This document shows positions 24,176 through 32,311 of a stretch of DNA of 32,373 nucleotides, piece after piece (the first letter of the stretch is position 1; every line of letters begins with the position of its first letter). The stretch covers positions 1 through 32,373 of the forward strand of contig DBTL01000111.1 of the NCBI GenBank assembly GCA_002307035.1, given 5' to 3'. A program made the position numbers and the translations under genes. The stretch is from Bacteroides sp. UBA1317. Its GTDB lineage: Bacteria; Bacteroidota; Bacteroidia; Bacteroidales; Bacteroidaceae. Under the pieces are notes generated by a model, which was not told the origin of the DNA, ran no database searches, and worked only from the letters and a program-made list of their open reading frames with translations.

Positions 24176-25387
24176 TTATTTCACCCATACATTGATAATC
24201 TCACCAATATACATTTTGTGCATTTGCTTTCCAGCCCATTGCTCCTTGATTTTTTTATCGGAAACAGCTTCGGGAGTGAGCGATTGCGACACAAGCTTGC
24301 GACACTCTATGATGAGCCATGCTTCAGAAAACGCTTTGCTTCCGGTAGGAGTTGTGATGGATGTTAGTCCCGCACCTTTTACTTTGTCACCGTCTTTACC
24401 GGAGTTACTCCCGCAATACTTCAGTGCGTCACGGTAGGCCTCTGTGTAAAATGTCAGTGTGTAGGTGTCGTTAGTTTCCATTAACTGATAGGTATAACGA
24501 GTGGGGTTGATGAAGCAGTAGGTGACGGGTTTGTCATACAATACACCCAGACCACCCCAGCTAGCAGTCATCATATTAAATTTTTCATTGCCGCCGGCTG
24601 TTATTAGCATCCAGTCTTGAGAAAGCATTTTAACGATGTTACCCGGAATCTTATCGGGTGCGATCTGTTTGTATCCGGCCAGATTCGCAACGGGAGCATT
24701 GGTTTCTTGACTTGTAGCGATGGCGGGTATGGAACTTACGTCGGGCCTTGCAGTGGCCGGTACAACAACTGTTGCAGCTGGAGCAACTTGTGCGGCAACA
24801 GAGGGAACTGCCCCCATGGCTTTTTGCGCATTTGCAAGAAGTTCATTGGCAAAATCAACAGTCTTTACGCGAAATTTAGATAATCCACGCACCAACTTTG
24901 TTTTGTCTTTATTCAATGCATATTTATCTGTGATCCAATCTTCGGCAGTATATTTTTCTTTCTCCTGATAGGTATAGCGTATCTTCTCAATATCCAATAG
25001 GCATTTTTCGGGCAAACATGTAGCTGTTAGCTGGTAGTTCACCAATGTCCGATCTAGTGAGAGAGAGCTTGATTTGAATACAATGTATTCTTCTCCCATT
25101 CCGGCTATCATTCCTTTCTCTTTGTCGGAATAGACTACTCTGCTTGTGTTTTTGTTTTTCTGCAGGCGCTTTTGCATCCACCCAAGCATCTTATCAAAAA
25201 CTTGTTCTTTTGACATTCCAGGAAGATTATACTCTTCTGAGAAAACGACTTTTCCTTCTTTCTCGGGAATTGCGCCAACCAAATATTTGGTTAAATCGAC
25301 TTTTTCATCTTCATCTTCTTGCGCTTGCATGATTATAGGAAGGCAGAAGAGGAACATCACGGCTAAGAGATGTGTTAGTTTGTTCAT
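24176..25387 (-). CDS. Exported DUF4468 - flavin reductase-like fusion
   Basis: 403 residues. A signal peptide ends near IIMQAQ-ED (residue 23). Residues about 45-180 resemble DUF4468 (GKVVFSEEYNLPGMSKEQVFDKMLGWM). A linker rich in Ala, Pro, Val and Thr covers about 190-235. Residues about 245-403 are a flavin reductase/flavoredoxin-like split barrel (LSQDWMLITAGGNEKFNMMTASWGGLGVLYDKPVTYCFINPTRYT; later KVKGAGLTS). Flavin reductases are normally cytoplasmic, so an exported one would need flavin in the periplasm. Middle gene of the MBL / DUF4468-flavin reductase / glyoxalase unit, spacing 20 and 13 nt. Confidence 0.8.
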   Translation of the reverse strand: MNKLTHLLAVMFLFCLPIIMQAQEDEDEKVDLTKYLVGAIPEKEGKVVFSEEYNLPGMSKEQVFDKMLGWMQKRLQKNKNTSRVVYSDKEKGMIAGMGEEYIVFKSSSLSLDRTLVNYQLTATCLPEKCLLDIEKIRYTYQEKEKYTAEDWITDKYALNKDKTKLVRGLSKFRVKTVDFANELLANAQKAMGAVPSVAAQVAPAATVVVPATARPDVSSIPAIATSQETNAPVANLAGYKQIAPDKIPGNIVKMLSQDWMLITAGGNEKFNMMTASWGGLGVLYDKPVTYCFINPTRYTYQLMETNDTYTLTFYTEAYRDALKYCGSNSGKDGDKVKGAGLTSITTPTGSKAFSEAWLIIECRKLVSQSLTPEAVSDKKIKEQWAGKQMHKMYIGEIINVWVK

Positions 25388-25407
25388 AATGGTATTATTG
25401 TCTTTAT

Positions 25408-26136
25408 TTATTTGATTTCGAATTTTTCTCCTCGATGTGTTATGTTGATGAATTTGCAGCCGTGGGCTTGAGCAGTGCTACGGAAAGCATTGCCTCCCGC
25501 ATAATCCTCTCCAAAGTGCATGGGTACAAATATAGACGTTTTTATTTGTTCCACGAACTGCTTGGCTCCTCTAAAATAATCTTTTCCTAACCTTGAATCT
25601 ACAGGAAACATGACCAAGTCAATAGCAGGTGCGGTCTGTTGCAAGAATTTCACTTCTGCCAAAAAATCTCCTTCGGCCTTGCGAACTTCTTGTTCGGTTG
25701 ATTCTTCCATCCAATGCCAGTTATTCAGGTCTCCGGCATGAAATATTTTCATGCCTTCCAGTTCAATGAGGAAAGAGATTCCGGCATCGGTAGAGCCGAA
25801 TGCCTGAATACGCAGGGTATCGTCTTCGTATACTTCCGGTTTGTCGATATAGGTACCATCATCTTTCGAAGCGCGATGGCTTTGCAAAATATCTTTGGAT
25901 AGGATGTAGTGTATATCCGGTCGTTGCTCTTTCCAAGCCAGTATGTCGCGGTTGAAATGATCGGGATGAAAGTGTGAGGAAAGGACATAGATTTTACCGG
26001 GGCGGTGAAGAAGTTCATCGTGCACAACGCCTTGATTGGGTGCTGTTTCGGAGGAATCTTTATAATAGTCGATAATAATGGTTACATTTTCGGCTTCAAT
26101 GGCAAAGCCACTGTGATAGATGTAGGTCAGTTTCAT
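25408..26136 (-). CDS. MBL-fold metal-dependent hydrolase, UlaG-like
   Basis: 242 residues from ATG 26136 (MKLTYIYHSGFAIEAE); an in-frame ATG at 26187 adds 17 residues with no family match. The metallo-beta-lactamase motif SSHFHPDH has ligands H55, H57, D59 and H60. Further ligands lie in FHAGDLNNW (about 134) and FVPMHFGED (about 217). The short form and the first strands fit the UlaG-like/beta-lactamase-superfamily-2 group, mostly cytoplasmic hydrolases of unknown or varied substrates. First gene of the three-gene unit. Confidence 0.85.
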   Translation of the reverse strand: MKLTYIYHSGFAIEAENVTIIIDYYKDSSETAPNQGVVHDELLHRPGKIYVLSSHFHPDHFNRDILAWKEQRPDIHYILSKDILQSHRASKDDGTYIDKPEVYEDDTLRIQAFGSTDAGISFLIELEGMKIFHAGDLNNWHWMEESTEQEVRKAEGDFLAEVKFLQQTAPAIDLVMFPVDSRLGKDYFRGAKQFVEQIKTSIFVPMHFGEDYAGGNAFRSTAQAHGCKFINITHRGEKFEIK

Positions 26137-26242
26137 AAATAAATGATTTAGCTGTAAAAATACGAATAATAGCGAAACCGCCTTCATCCATTAAGCCAAA
26201 ATTCTTTAATTGTAGACTCGTTGTTCGGTAAGAACTTTTTGC

Positions 26243-26896
26243 TTAAGGTGCCAACCGTTCATGCTTCCAATCGGATTTATCTTCTTGAAGAGTGTATAGA
26301 AAGCGGTCGTGAAGTCTGCTGGGGCGTCCTTGCCAAAACTCTATGCGAGTAGGAGTTACTTCGTATCCGCCCCAGTTTTCGGGACGCTCCACTTCTCTGC
26401 CTATCCAGCGGGCAGCCTCGGCAACAAATAATCGCATGATCTCTACCCGACTGCTGATAGGGCGACTTTGGGGGGAGATTCTTGCGCCGATGCGACTTTT
26501 GTAAGGACGTGTTTTGAAGTAATCATTTGATTCTTCAGAGGACACTTTTGAGGTGATACCTTCTATGTGTACCTGTCGTTCCAATTCGTGCCAGACGAAA
26601 GAGAGGGAGATGTGCGGATTCTGTGCCAAATGGCTTCCCTTGCGGCTATCATAGTTGGTATAGAATACAAACTGGCCTTTGCGTAAAGCTTTCAGCAGCA
26701 CGGTGCGTGTGGAGGGAGTACCTTCGGGAGACACCGTGCCAACCAAAACGGCAGTAGGCTCTTCCACTTTGGCTTCTACCGCTTCGTTTAACCATTTTTC
26801 GAATAATGTAAGTGGGTCTGCAGGTAGATCGCTCTCTTTCAAACCACTTTTAGTATATTCCTGTCGAATATTTGCAAGGTTTATTTTCATGCTCAT
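26243..26896 (-). CDS. pdxH: Pyridoxamine/pyridoxine 5'-phosphate oxidase
   Basis: 217 residues from ATG 26896 (MSMKINLANIRQEYTKSGL). The frame reaches back to a TTG at 26917, which would overlap the pirin gene; the ATG is 4 nt after the pirin stop. FMN- and PLP-binding segments are clear: TRTVLLKALRKGQFVFYTNYDSRKG, YFKTRPYKSRIGARISPQSRPISSR, and the C-terminal EFWQGRPSRLHDRFLY with ERLAP at the end. The enzyme oxidises PNP or PMP to pyridoxal 5'-phosphate with O2 and FMN. It is the last gene of the ldhA-pirin-pdxH unit. Oxygen use in a probable gut anaerobe is notable but common in Bacteroides genomes. Confidence 0.95.
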   Translation of the reverse strand: MSMKINLANIRQEYTKSGLKESDLPADPLTLFEKWLNEAVEAKVEEPTAVLVGTVSPEGTPSTRTVLLKALRKGQFVFYTNYDSRKGSHLAQNPHISLSFVWHELERQVHIEGITSKVSSEESNDYFKTRPYKSRIGARISPQSRPISSRVEIMRLFVAEAARWIGREVERPENWGGYEVTPTRIEFWQGRPSRLHDRFLYTLQEDKSDWKHERLAP

Positions 26897-26900
26897 TCTA

Positions 26901-27605
26901 TCACATCGGGACCTCAATGAATAGTAGATGTGTCTCTTCTAAAGTTTGTACTTCTATTGTGTCTGTTTCAGAAATTCCGACGCCGTCTCTTCGCGATAAA
27001 AGGATATTATCAAGTTGGATTTTTCCTTCTATGACGAATGCATATACTCCATTGTTCGGTTGATGTAGTTTGTAATTCACTGTGTTCCCGGCTTCAATTT
27101 CACCGATTGAGAACCATGCGTCTTGGAGCAATTTAGCATCCGTGCTTCCATCTGGAGATATGATAAGCGCCAATTCATTCTTTTTCTTTAATGCATTGAT
27201 ATTGAAATCCTGATATAAAGGTTTTGTGTTTTTTTGTTTTGGCATAATCCATATTTGTAGAAGTTCAACAGGTTCCGAAATACTATTGTTTTTCTCACTA
27301 TGGAAAATACCGGTTCCGGCACTCATCACTTGAATATTCCCTACAGTGATTACTTGTTCGTTTTTTTTGCTATCCCCATGTTTTAAATGCCCTTTTAAAG
27401 TTATGGTTACGATTTCCATGTTCTTATGCGGGTGCGTCTCAAAGCCTTCTCCGGAGGCTATCCAATCGTCATTCAGAACACGTAAAGCACCAAAGTTCAT
27501 TCGTGCAGGATTATAATAATTATCGAAGCTGAAAGTATGATAACTGTTGAGCCAATTGTATTGAGAATGCCCACGGCTACTTGCTTTATCTATTACTGTT
27601 TTCAT
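26901..27605 (-). CDS. Pirin-family bicupin protein
   Basis: 234 residues with two cupin domains. The pirin metal ligands are all present in the first: H58 and H60 (ETHPHKNME), H102 and E104 (GIFHSEKN). Family motifs SYHTFSFDNYYNPARMNFGALRVLNDD and VMSAGTGIFHSE are clear. Bacterial pirins such as YhhW act as quercetin 2,3-dioxygenases or modulate enzymes by direct binding; which holds here cannot be told. It starts 10 nt after ldhA and ends 4 nt before pdxH, so the three are almost certainly co-transcribed. Confidence 0.93.
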   Translation of the reverse strand: MKTVIDKASSRGHSQYNWLNSYHTFSFDNYYNPARMNFGALRVLNDDWIASGEGFETHPHKNMEIVTITLKGHLKHGDSKKNEQVITVGNIQVMSAGTGIFHSEKNNSISEPVELLQIWIMPKQKNTKPLYQDFNINALKKKNELALIISPDGSTDAKLLQDAWFSIGEIEAGNTVNYKLHQPNNGVYAFVIEGKIQLDNILLSRRDGVGISETDTIEVQTLEETHLLFIEVPM

Positions 27606-27615
27606 TTTTACTTAT

Positions 27616-28617
27616 TTATTTTATTACTTCATTGGCCAAAGGCTTCTTATCTATAAAGTCTTTGATATTTTGTAACGTAGTGTTTGCTATATTTCCCAAG
27701 GCCTCTTGCGTAAAGAAAGCTTGGTGTGAGGTTACGATGACATTGTTGAAAGAGAGCAATCGGGCTAATACGTCATCATCCATAATACGGTCGGATTTAT
27801 CTTCGTAAAAGTAATCACCTTCTTCTTCGTACACATCCAGTCCGGCATACCCGATTTTCTTGTTCTTTAGTCCTTCAATCAATGCATTGGTATGTATTAA
27901 CTGTCCTCTTCCGGTATTGATAATCATCACGCCATTTTTCATCTTGCTGATGGAATAATCATTAATAAGGTATTTGGTTTGCTCGGTGAGGGGGCAATGT
28001 AGCGAAATGATATCCGAACTATGATAAAGTTCGTCGAGTGAAGTATATACCACCTGATGCTCTCTGGCAAAGTTATGATCCGGATAGAGATCGTAAGCCA
28101 GAATATTCATCCCGAACCCCCGAAGAATTTGAATTAAGATCTTAGCTATTTTACCTGTCCCGATGATGCCCGCTGTCTTTCCGTGCATATCGAAGCCTAA
28201 CAGTCCGTGAAGTGAAAAGTTTCCATCTCTTGTTCGCCATGTAGCACGTGGGATTCTTCTATTCAATGAAAGCATCAGAGCCACTGTATGTTCGGCTACT
28301 GCGTATGGTGAGTAGGCGGGTACCCGTACTACTTTTATTCCGGCAGCGATGGCGGCATCCAAGTCCACGTTATTATATCCGGCACAGCGTAAGGCCAATA
28401 GTTTTACTCCATTGGTAGCCATTATATTAATAATATCAGCATCAGCCGTATCGTTAACGAAGATGCAGACTGCATCCACTCCTTGCGTAAGGATAGCGTT
28501 GTTTTTGTTGAGATGCCCTTTGAAATATCTGACATCAAAGCCAAAGTCAGCATTCTTCAAATTGAAAGATGATTCGTCATATGGTTGTGTTCCGAAAAAA
28601 GCGATTGTAAATGCCAT
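27616..28617 (-). CDS. ldhA: D-lactate dehydrogenase / D-2-hydroxyacid dehydrogenase
   Basis: 333 residues. The NAD-binding Rossmann motif is GIIGTGKIAKI (about 150-160), and the catalytic triad is visible: R237 (NTGRGQL), E265 (LDVYEEEGDYF) and H298 (TSHQAFFT). Those motifs, and the opening AFFGTQPYDESSF, are those of NAD-dependent D-lactate dehydrogenase (LdhA/HslI group) rather than a glycerate or phosphoglycerate enzyme. It reduces pyruvate to D-lactate in the cytoplasm, a fermentation sink for NADH. First gene of the ldhA-pirin-pdxH unit. Confidence 0.92.
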   Translation of the reverse strand: MAFTIAFFGTQPYDESSFNLKNADFGFDVRYFKGHLNKNNAILTQGVDAVCIFVNDTADADIINIMATNGVKLLALRCAGYNNVDLDAAIAAGIKVVRVPAYSPYAVAEHTVALMLSLNRRIPRATWRTRDGNFSLHGLLGFDMHGKTAGIIGTGKIAKILIQILRGFGMNILAYDLYPDHNFAREHQVVYTSLDELYHSSDIISLHCPLTEQTKYLINDYSISKMKNGVMIINTGRGQLIHTNALIEGLKNKKIGYAGLDVYEEEGDYFYEDKSDRIMDDDVLARLLSFNNVIVTSHQAFFTQEALGNIANTTLQNIKDFIDKKPLANEVIK

Positions 28618-28843
28618 AGTTTGATTGGTTTAATCGTTGTTCTGTCTCTATCGTTATTTTAATTTAAACACTTACAGTCGATGAATTGTTTCCTGTTGCC
28701 TGAGCCCATTTGCATTTCCCCTTTGTTTTGAGTGTTGTTTGTAATGTGACCTTCTCTTTTGTAAAATTCTTCTTCTTTTTCTTGATGGTTTCAAATATAA
28801 CTATTCTATTCTTAATTAAAATAGCTTAGTGAAGCAAAATATT

Positions 28844-28871
28844 ATGCACAAACATATTTTTTGTGTGCATA
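28844..28871. promoter_or_regulatory. Dyad over the -33 region of the FadL-type gene
   Basis: TATGCACA (28844-28851) and TGTGCATA (28864-28871) are perfect 8-bp arms 12 nt apart, directly upstream of the -7 box. The spacing suits a dimeric regulator; CATATTTTTTGTG and CATATTTGTG also repeat here. Confidence 0.45.
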
Positions 28872-28878
28872 TTTGTGC

Positions 28879-28886
28879 TACCTTTG
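28879..28886 (+). promoter_or_regulatory. -7 box of the FadL-type gene
   Basis: TACCTTTG matches TAnnTTTG and is 29 nt upstream of the ATG at 28916. A TTTG at 28860-28863 is 15 nt away, shorter than the usual 19-21. Confidence 0.6.
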
Positions 28887-28915
28887 CGGCCTGATTAACT
28901 TAAAAAAAGAATTAG

Positions 28916-30358
28916 ATGAGAAAATTAACCCTGATTAGTGTAGTGTTGCTAATCGTTTCAATTCCAACTTTTGCAGGTGGGCTCCTGACAAATACCAATC
29001 AACACATCTTGTTTCTAAGATATTTGGCTAGAGATGCTTCTACGCAGATTGATGCTGTATATTCTAATCCGGCCGGACTGGCTTTCATGGAAGATGGCTT
29101 TCATATGTCATTCAATGTGCAAAGTGCTTTCCAGACAAGAACAATCACTTCCACATTTGCTCCGTTTGCGGGTAATGGCGGGGAAGCAACAAAGAAATTT
29201 AAAGGTGAAGCTTCGGTTCCTTTTATTCCCAGTTTATATGGTGTGTATAAGAAAGGAAATTGGGCTTTCAGTGGGAGCTTTGCCGTAACCGGTGGTGGTG
29301 GTAAGGCTACGTTCAATAATGGACTTGGCTCTTTTGAATCGGGAGTAGCGATGGTACCGGCAACTCTTACAGCGGCAGGGTTAACCGGAACAGATCAGTA
29401 TTCCGTGCAGAGTTATATGGATGGTTCTCAGATTATTTATGGTTTGCAGATAGGGGCAACTTATAAGATTAATGAGAACTTTTCTGCTTATGTTGGTATG
29501 AGGGCTAATTATGTAAACAATAGCTATTTTGGCTATTTGAGAGATATTCAAGCAAATATTAATGGTGGATCGATGGTGAATGTATCCGATTACTTTACTG
29601 GGGTATCAACCTATCTTACTCAAGTTGCTGCTAGTTATGAAGCTGCTGGAAATACTGCTACTGCAGAGGCGTATCGTACTCAAGCTGCAACGATGCAGGA
29701 GACAGCTGCGAAATTTGAAGATAAGGAACTCGATTGTGATCAAACCGGATGGGGTATAACTCCTATTTTGGGTGTTAATTTCAAAAAAGGGAAGTGGAAT
29801 GTAGGTGTGAAATATGAGTTCAATACTAAGTTAAACATCGAAAATAAAACAAAGAAAAATACAACAGGCCTTGTCGCTTATAACGATGGAGTCAATACAC
29901 CACATGATATACCTAGTTTACTTACCGCCGGTGTTACTTACGAAATTCTTCCTGAGCTACGCGCATCCGTAGGTTATCATCATTTCTTTGATACTCATGC
30001 CAAGATGGCTAATAATAAGCAAGATTATATTAACGAAGGAACAAACGAATTTTTAGCTGGTGCCGAATGGGATGTATGCAAATGGGCACAAGTGAGTGCC
30101 GGTATGCAACGTACCAAATATGATGTTGGAGATGGTTATCAGAATGATATGAGTTTTGCCGTAAGTTCATACTCCTACGGATTTGGTGCGGGATTTAATA
30201 TTGCAAAGAATGCCAAGGTTAATGTGGCTTATTTCTGGACCAATTATGGCAATTATAAAGAAGACTATGATAGTTACAATGGCACCGGATTAGCCGGGAC
30301 CGACGTTTACAGACGTACCAATAAGGTTTTTGGTGTTGGTATAGACTATAAATTCTAG
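28916..30358 (+). CDS. OmpP1/FadL-family outer-membrane transport protein
   Basis: 480 residues. A signal peptide ends near IPTFA-GG (residue 20). The mature start GGLLTNTNQHILFLRYLARDASTQIDAVYSNPAGLAFM is the FadL family hallmark, in which the N-terminus forms a hatch inside the barrel and the SNPAGLAFM motif is conserved. Alternating hydrophobic strands run to the final aromatic VFGVGIDYKF. An Ala-, Thr- and Glu-rich helical insert at about 235-275 looks like an extracellular loop. FadL proteins let hydrophobic compounds diffuse laterally across the outer membrane; the cargo here is unknown. Single gene with its own promoter and a large terminator palindrome. Confidence 0.92.
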   Translation: MRKLTLISVVLLIVSIPTFAGGLLTNTNQHILFLRYLARDASTQIDAVYSNPAGLAFMEDGFHMSFNVQSAFQTRTITSTFAPFAGNGGEATKKFKGEASVPFIPSLYGVYKKGNWAFSGSFAVTGGGGKATFNNGLGSFESGVAMVPATLTAAGLTGTDQYSVQSYMDGSQIIYGLQIGATYKINENFSAYVGMRANYVNNSYFGYLRDIQANINGGSMVNVSDYFTGVSTYLTQVAASYEAAGNTATAEAYRTQAATMQETAAKFEDKELDCDQTGWGITPILGVNFKKGKWNVGVKYEFNTKLNIENKTKKNTTGLVAYNDGVNTPHDIPSLLTAGVTYEILPELRASVGYHHFFDTHAKMANNKQDYINEGTNEFLAGAEWDVCKWAQVSAGMQRTKYDVGDGYQNDMSFAVSSYSYGFGAGFNIAKNAKVNVAYFWTNYGNYKEDYDSYNGTGLAGTDVYRRTNKVFGVGIDYKF

Positions 30359-30395
30359 TCTTCTTATTCAAAAAGGAGAGCGCTTCAAATAGTTT

Positions 30396-30457
30396 AAAAA
30401 GAAGGCCTTCGGATAAAAAAACAAAGCTTTGTTTTTTTATCCGAAGGCCTTCTTTTT
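30396..30457. terminator. 62-bp perfect palindrome, probable terminator of the FadL-type gene
   Basis: Two 31-nt arms, 30396-30426 and 30427-30457, are exact reverse complements with no spacer, centred on AAAGCTTT. Each arm holds the smaller palindrome GAAGGCCTTC. The stem ends in a T5 run. It starts 37 nt after the stop and could act on both strands. Confidence 0.85.
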
Positions 30458-30566
30458 GCAGAAAGAAATAATAGTATACATGAGTCTAATTCATAGGGAC
30501 TGGCTCGCAACTAAAAATCACCTCAAAATGCACTCTTATCTTTAAATACTTATATTTATTATATTG

Positions 30567-30666
30567 TGGCTGAAGGGTTGGCGAAGAGGTGTTTGGAAGA
30601 AACCTTTAGTCTGTTGATTCTCAATGAATTGAGATGGCTGAATGGGTGGCTGAGAGGTGTGCGAAC
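30567..30666. repeat. Imperfect direct repeat, 68-bp period
   Basis: The 32-nt copies at 30567-30598 and 30635-30666 share tggctgaa, gggt.ggc and gagaggtgt-type blocks. Between them CTCAAT-GA-ATTGAG forms a small palindrome. Its G- and T-rich bias differs from the surroundings. Origin unknown. Confidence 0.6.
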
Positions 30667-30832
30667 TTTTTGGAGCAAAAACAGGTACGAGAATATAAAC
30701 AAAACAGGCGCTTTGATAAATGAAATGTAACGATTGAAATGTCAACATAGCAAAAAGATAATATTTTTAAATTTTTATGCTGAAGAACATAAAATTACGT
30801 AATATTTGGATGCTCAACATAATTAAAGCTAC

Positions 30833-30840
30833 TACCTTTG
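30833..30840 (+). promoter_or_regulatory. -7 box of ndh
   Basis: TACCTTTG matches TAnnTTTG; TTTG at 30815-30818 is only 14 nt upstream. It implies a leader of about 90 nt, in which ATGCCA and TGGCAT (about 30875 to 30903) can pair as a small stem. Confidence 0.6.
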
Positions 30841-30937
30841 CAACCTCAATAAGGGAAATTTGTTAATGATGCAATGCCATGGTTCGTAAAAGGCCTTGGC
30901 ATATGCTGTTTTATTTTAGTTAAACAATAGACAATAT

Positions 30938-32236
30938 ATGAATTTTAATGTACCTAAGGTTGAAAAGAAACGTGTTGTAATTGTTGGTGGTGGCTTCGGA
31001 GGCCTGGAATTAGCTAACAAGTTATGCAAGAGTGGTTTTCAGGTAGTGCTGCTGGACAAAAATAACTACCACCAATTTCTTCCCATGATTTATGAAGTGG
31101 CTTCGGCTGGGTTGGAACCTAGTTGGATTGCTTTCCCATTTCGAAAGATTTTTCAGAAAAGAAAGGATTTTTATTACCGTTGGGCAGACGTAACCGGTGT
31201 CGATTCAGAAAATAATCTTATCGAAACATCTATTGGCCCGTTGAAATATGATTATCTGGTTCTTGCTACAGGAACTACGACTAATTATTTCGGTAATGAG
31301 AATATCGAAAGTGTTGCTATGCCTATGAAAACGGTGGAAGAGGCGATGGCCATGCGTAATGCGCTGTTGGCCAATCTTGAGAAGTCACTTACTACGGAGG
31401 ATTTGAAGGAGAGGCAGGCTCTGCAGAATATTGTGATTGTGGGTGGTGGTGCCACCGGAGTGGAGGTTTCGGGTGCACTTTCGGAAATGAAGAAATTTGT
31501 GATCCCCAAGGATTATCCGGAAATGGAGATTCACAAGGTGAACGTGTATCTCATTGAAGCCGGACCGAGATTACTTGCCGCCATGTCTGCCAATGCTTCT
31601 GAAAATGCGGAGAAGTTTCTTCGGGGAATGGGTGTAAATGTGATGCTGAACACATTAGTGCAAGACTACAAGGATGGCAAGGTGATACTGAATAATGGAA
31701 TGGATATTCCTACACGCACTTTTATATGGGTGAGTGGTGTTATTGCGACTTCTTTTGATCATATCGGTGCTGATATGCTGGGTAGAGGAAGACGAATTTT
31801 GGTGGATGAGTTCAATCGGGTAAAGGGCATCGAGAATGTGTTTGCCATTGGTGATGTTTGCTTGCAGACGGAAAAAGATTACCCTAACGGACATCCGCAG
31901 TTGGCTCAGGTAGCTATTCAGCAAGGTCATTTGCTGGCCTCTAATTTGAAAAAGTTAGAAAATGGTAAGAAACTATCTGCTTTTCATTATCGTAATCTTG
32001 GTTCTCTGGCCACAATCGGTAGAAACAAAGCAGTAGCCGACTTTAAGAAGGTAAGAATGCACGGATGGTTTGCGTGGATTATTTGGTTGCTTGTCCATCT
32101 TCGCTCTATTCTTGGTATTAGAAACAAGGTGATGGTGTTGCTCAACTGGGTTTGGAGTTATCTTACTTACGACCGTTCTATCCGTCTTATTATGGCGGCA
32201 AAGAAGGCGAAAAAGATTCAAATAGAGAGTAAATAA
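30938..32236 (+). CDS. ndh: Type II NADH:quinone oxidoreductase (NDH-2)
   Basis: 432 residues. The FAD-binding GGGFGG is at 17-22 with VVLLDKNNYHQFLPMIYEVA behind it, the hallmark of NDH-2. The NADH-binding GGGATG lies at 169-174. VFAIGDVC closes the FAD site and PQLAQVAIQQG is the quinone-side motif. The C-terminal stretch WFAWIIWLLVHLRSILGIRNKVMVLLNWVWSYL is amphipathic or membrane-associated, as usual for this peripheral inner-membrane enzyme. It transfers electrons from NADH to menaquinone without pumping ions. Transcribed alone from its own promoter, with a strong terminator after it. Confidence 0.93.
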   Translation: MNFNVPKVEKKRVVIVGGGFGGLELANKLCKSGFQVVLLDKNNYHQFLPMIYEVASAGLEPSWIAFPFRKIFQKRKDFYYRWADVTGVDSENNLIETSIGPLKYDYLVLATGTTTNYFGNENIESVAMPMKTVEEAMAMRNALLANLEKSLTTEDLKERQALQNIVIVGGGATGVEVSGALSEMKKFVIPKDYPEMEIHKVNVYLIEAGPRLLAAMSANASENAEKFLRGMGVNVMLNTLVQDYKDGKVILNNGMDIPTRTFIWVSGVIATSFDHIGADMLGRGRRILVDEFNRVKGIENVFAIGDVCLQTEKDYPNGHPQLAQVAIQQGHLLASNLKKLENGKKLSAFHYRNLGSLATIGRNKAVADFKKVRMHGWFAWIIWLLVHLRSILGIRNKVMVLLNWVWSYLTYDRSIRLIMAAKKAKKIQIESK

Positions 32237-32254
32237 AAGGCTATTTGCCTGGAT

Positions 32255-32286
32255 AAAAAAGCAGATGATTTGCCATCTGCTTTTTT
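32255..32286 (+). terminator. Rho-independent terminator of ndh
   Basis: AAAAAAGCAGATG (32255-32267) and CATCTGCTTTTTT (32274-32286) are perfect 13-bp arms with a 6-nt loop, ending in T6. It starts 18 nt after the ndh stop. Confidence 0.9.
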
Positions 32287-32303
32287 ATTTCATAAGGATT
32301 ACA

Positions 32304-32311
32304 TATCTTTG
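32304..32311 (+). promoter_or_regulatory. -7 box for a gene beyond the right edge
   Basis: TATCTTTG matches TAnnTTTG just after the ndh terminator. No start codon with a long frame follows within the last 60 nt, so the gene or RNA it serves lies outside the window. Confidence 0.5.

Larger units (their letters stand above)
28618..28915. other. Divergent intergenic region between ldhA and the FadL-type gene
   Basis: No gene is seen. On the minus strand TATATTTG at 28792-28799 could be the ldhA -7 box, implying a leader of about 170 nt. On the plus strand it holds TACCTTTG at 28879-28886 and the dyad at 28844-28871. Confidence 0.5.
30359..30937. other. 579-bp gap between the FadL-type gene and ndh
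   Basis: It holds the 62-bp palindrome, then a direct repeat pair at 30567-30666, then the ndh promoter and a leader of about 90 nt. A 68-codon minus-strand frame at 30542-30748 has Pro-rich repeats that simply reflect the direct repeat; I do not accept it as a gene. Confidence 0.55.

Noticed and set aside
24617..24968. Plus-strand frames opposite the DUF4468 gene
   Set aside because: They lie antisense to the Ala/Pro-rich linker, where biased codons open other frames by chance.
30542..30748. 68-codon minus-strand frame with Pro-rich repeats
   Set aside because: Its repeats only mirror the DNA direct repeat; there is no promoter box or recognisable protein feature.
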